A stretch of DNA of 64,000 bases. Origin: Thiomicrospira aerophila AL3. GTDB lineage: Bacteria; Pseudomonadota; Gammaproteobacteria; Thiomicrospirales; Thiomicrospiraceae. The stretch is from positions 1,302,001 through 1,366,000 of the forward strand of contig NZ_CP007030.1 in NCBI RefSeq assembly GCF_000227665.2, in the 5' to 3' direction. Below, in pieces: positions 62,230 through 64,000 of the stretch. Position 1 is the first letter of the stretch. The number at the start of each line of letters is the position of its first letter. A model generated the notes under the pieces. That model worked only from the letters and a program-made list of their open reading frames with translations. It was not told the origin of the DNA and ran no database searches. The position numbers and the translations under genes were made by a program.

Positions 62230-63120
62230 CTAGTTAAGTTGGTTTTGTTGACAAAGGTAAAGATTATTTTGTGTATCAGAATGATAGTGCCAAGCCATTT
62301 CATCCCAATGGTTAAATCGAATTGGCATTTTGAATTCACCGAGAGTTAAAACACTTTCAGCAAATCGATGAGGGGTATTTGCATCACGTTGATGTTGAGC
62401 TTTTCCTAGCTCAGTAAGCCCTTGGTAACCCGTTGCAATCGGAACAATCCAGCCGGGGTATTTTCTCTTGGGAGGATGCCAAGTGACATTGCCTTGCTCA
62501 TCTTGCTCGCAGGCACGGTGAGATAGTTGACTGTCTAACAACGCGGTTAAAGCGTCATCCCCATGTTCCATTGCGTTAATCATCAAATCACGCCGCTCAA
62601 TTAAACAGTAACTTGGCATCAACGCATTACGCACTTTGGCAAAGCTTTCGGTTGAATTGACCTGATAAATTCTGCCCGCTCTTGCAGAGAGAATATCGCC
62701 ACTGGCTAATTTCATTTTGCCCCTGATACGATGATTGACTAGATCTAAAAACTTATCCGAATCATGCAGTCCCCAGTTCTTGAGTTCAATAACCAATGAT
62801 ACGGTTAAGTCACAACGCGCTTCTTCAATAAAAGAAGGGCGACTGCCATCTTTATCCAATGGGTTACCTGTACCAATAATAGAGCTAATAAAGCCGTTTT
62901 CAGCTTTGTGGGTATGTAACTTGATGGTGTGGCAAGCTACCGCAACGGATGTAAATTTGATGTCTGAAAACTCGGTATCGGCCAGCGTCCTTTGTAAAAA
63001 GTGTACGCCACCCAGCCAAGCGGTCATCGCAGGAAAACCGATTGTAAAGTTACTGGATAACGCATTTGCGTTATGAATTTTAATGTAAGGAATCAAAAGC
63101 AGGTTTTTTACGTCGCTCAT
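62230..63120 (-). CDS. cas5f: CRISPR-associated protein Cas5f (Csy2)
   Basis: Csy2 caps the 5' end of the crRNA as a partner of Csy1. It has 296 residues. LLIPYIKIHNANALSSNFTI near residue 7, FPAMTAWLGGVHFLQR near 28, and YLCQQNQLN at the end are typical. The start overlaps the csy1 stop by 4 bases. Confidence 0.95.
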   Translation of the reverse strand: MSDVKNLLLIPYIKIHNANALSSNFTIGFPAMTAWLGGVHFLQRTLADTEFSDIKFTSVAVACHTIKLHTHKAENGFISSIIGTGNPLDKDGSRPSFIEEARCDLTVSLVIELKNWGLHDSDKFLDLVNHRIRGKMKLASGDILSARAGRIYQVNSTESFAKVRNALMPSYCLIERRDLMINAMEHGDDALTALLDSQLSHRACEQDEQGNVTWHPPKRKYPGWIVPIATGYQGLTELGKAQHQRDANTPHRFAESVLTLGEFKMPIRFNHWDEMAWHYHSDTQNNLYLCQQNQLN

Positions 63121-64000
63121 CGAAAGGCCTCCTTAATTTGTAGATTGGACTGAACATCAAATAAGTCAGCAACATTGATAAAGTGCTGTATATCGACATC
63201 ATTAAATACAATGGCGTTTTTCTTTAAATATTCTTCAAAGACGGTAATAAACCAGCTTGTAAACGCGGAAATAGCTTGATCAATATAGGCATAATCGACT
63301 TCACGCTCAGCTTGACGCGCATTATCTAGCCAGATTTTTTGCCAAGCAGGCAAGCTGCTATAGGTATCGGATTGTGACCAACCTTCATTTTGGGCGCGAA
63401 CCTGCCAAAGTGTTTCAGCCGCTTGATAAACCGCCTCTTGAAAAATTTGGTCGCGTTTTTGGCGAATCTCCATGTTGTTACGCCAATCTTCATTTAGCAA
63501 ATAATTTAGGCGAGAAAAAATCCAGCCATAGTCTTTAGCCCATAGCGTTTGTTTAAAAAAGTCATTTTTGGGTAAGCGAACTTTGCGCACTTCCAATTCT
63601 GGTGGCATAGATTTCAACAGAAAAGCTACACCGCCATTTGAACTATTTAACACGCTGATATTTTGTGGCTTCGTGCCACCAAAGCCTATGGCCGTCAGGT
63701 CATAGATTTCATAAAGCCCATTTGGGTTATACGCCTTATTTTTACGGTCTTCACGCGCCTGCTTCGTTTCGTCAGAAAAACGTACCTGATTAATTCGGTC
63801 TTTAAGGGCAAACATCATGCCGGATGAATTCAATATGGAAAGCAAATGATAACCGTTGGTTTCATCCGCAACAGGGAAGTAAACTTGCTTTACCTGTCCA
63901 CTTGTTAATGGTTCAGGATGACCATCTTGTTTGATAAGCAAGAACAGCTCTCGCAATTGTTCAAAATCAAGTGTCGGTATAGAAAATTGGCTTTGAATAA
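63117..64000 (-). CDS. cas8f: CRISPR-associated protein Cas8f (Csy1), N-terminus cut by window edge
   Basis: Csy1 is the large subunit that recognises the PAM. The frame is open from the window edge to its stop at 63117, giving about 294 codons of a protein usually near 430 residues. Text such as GGTKPQNISVLNSSNGGVAF and RLNYLLNEDWRNNMEIRQKR is typical. The start codon lies beyond the right edge, as must cas1 and cas2-3. Confidence 0.95.
   Translation of the reverse strand, partial: IQSQFSIPTLDFEQLRELFLLIKQDGHPEPLTSGQVKQVYFPVADETNGYHLLSILNSSGMMFALKDRINQVRFSDETKQAREDRKNKAYNPNGLYEIYDLTAIGFGGTKPQNISVLNSSNGGVAFLLKSMPPELEVRKVRLPKNDFFKQTLWAKDYGWIFSRLNYLLNEDWRNNMEIRQKRDQIFQEAVYQAAETLWQVRAQNEGWSQSDTYSSLPAWQKIWLDNARQAEREVDYAYIDQAISAFTSWFITVFEEYLKKNAIVFNDVDIQHFINVADLFDVQSNLQIKEAFR

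Noticed and set aside
62220-62339. Extended N-terminus of csy3
   Set aside because: It would overlap csy2 by over 100 bases, and the added residues do not resemble the family; the ATG at 62219 has a good ribosome site.

Overview
The window is a stretch of chromosome from a free-living gammaproteobacterium. The evidence is the gene set and order: prfA-prmC, rng-maf, the block hda / DUF2066 / purM-purN / DUF3108, apbC next to metG, and rnfABCDGE-nth. Ectoine synthesis, an Rnf pump and a type I-F CRISPR system fit a marine or saline bacterium. The Thiomicrospira / Hydrogenovibrio / Thiomicrorhabdus group is my best guess, but this is inference; the 16S gene in the window would settle it.

Layout. 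0-8 kb: start of leuC (cut by the window edge), queE, a small methyltransferase, parC with a heavy-metal-associated domain protein behind it, a regulator with an N-terminal helix-turn-helix and a C-terminal receiver domain, and ectABC. 8-12 kb: hemA, prfA, prmC and a MoeB/ThiF-type E1-like enzyme. 12.2-17.8 kb: a complete rRNA operon on the minus strand (16S, tRNA-Ile, tRNA-Ala, 23S, 5S) with promoter, boxA-like sites, processing stems and terminator. 18-31.4 kb: rng, maf, proS, a thioredoxin / outer-membrane-efflux cluster, hda, purMN, dcd and apbC. 31.5-40.3 kb: metG, the full rnfABCDGE operon, nth and two small genes. 40.3-50 kb: a cobalamin riboswitch with btuB, a hicAB module, a deletion scar joining a broken metR to a reductase remnant, a MetF-like protein, yaeQ, a VF530-like protein, mtfA, and an operon of cobO, a BtuF-like protein and an ADP-ribosylglycohydrolase-like protein. 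50-54.4 kb: a PAS-GGDEF-EAL protein, a DUF2058 protein and a phosphohexomutase. 54.4-56 kb: a patch of toxin-antitoxin genes and gene remnants. 56-64 kb: a type I-F CRISPR array of 76 repeats and 75 spacers, its leader, and csy4, csy3, csy2 and the C-terminal part of csy1. cas1 and cas2-3 would lie beyond the right edge.

How the parts work together. The csy genes point toward the array, so the cas operon, leader and array are read in one direction, with the newest spacers near 60.4 kb and decayed repeats at the old end near 56 kb. The btuB riboswitch, cobO and btuF form a B12-uptake theme. The Rnf complex would couple ion gradients to ferredoxin/NADH redox balance.

The most unusual signal is an 8-base palindrome, CAGGCCTG, usually extended to A(C/G)CAGGCCTG(G/C)T. 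I find 24 exact copies where about one is expected by chance. 23 lie inside genes and one between genes. None lies in the rRNA operon or in the CRISPR and toxin-antitoxin region. It behaves like a highly iterated palindrome or a genome-wide recognition word.
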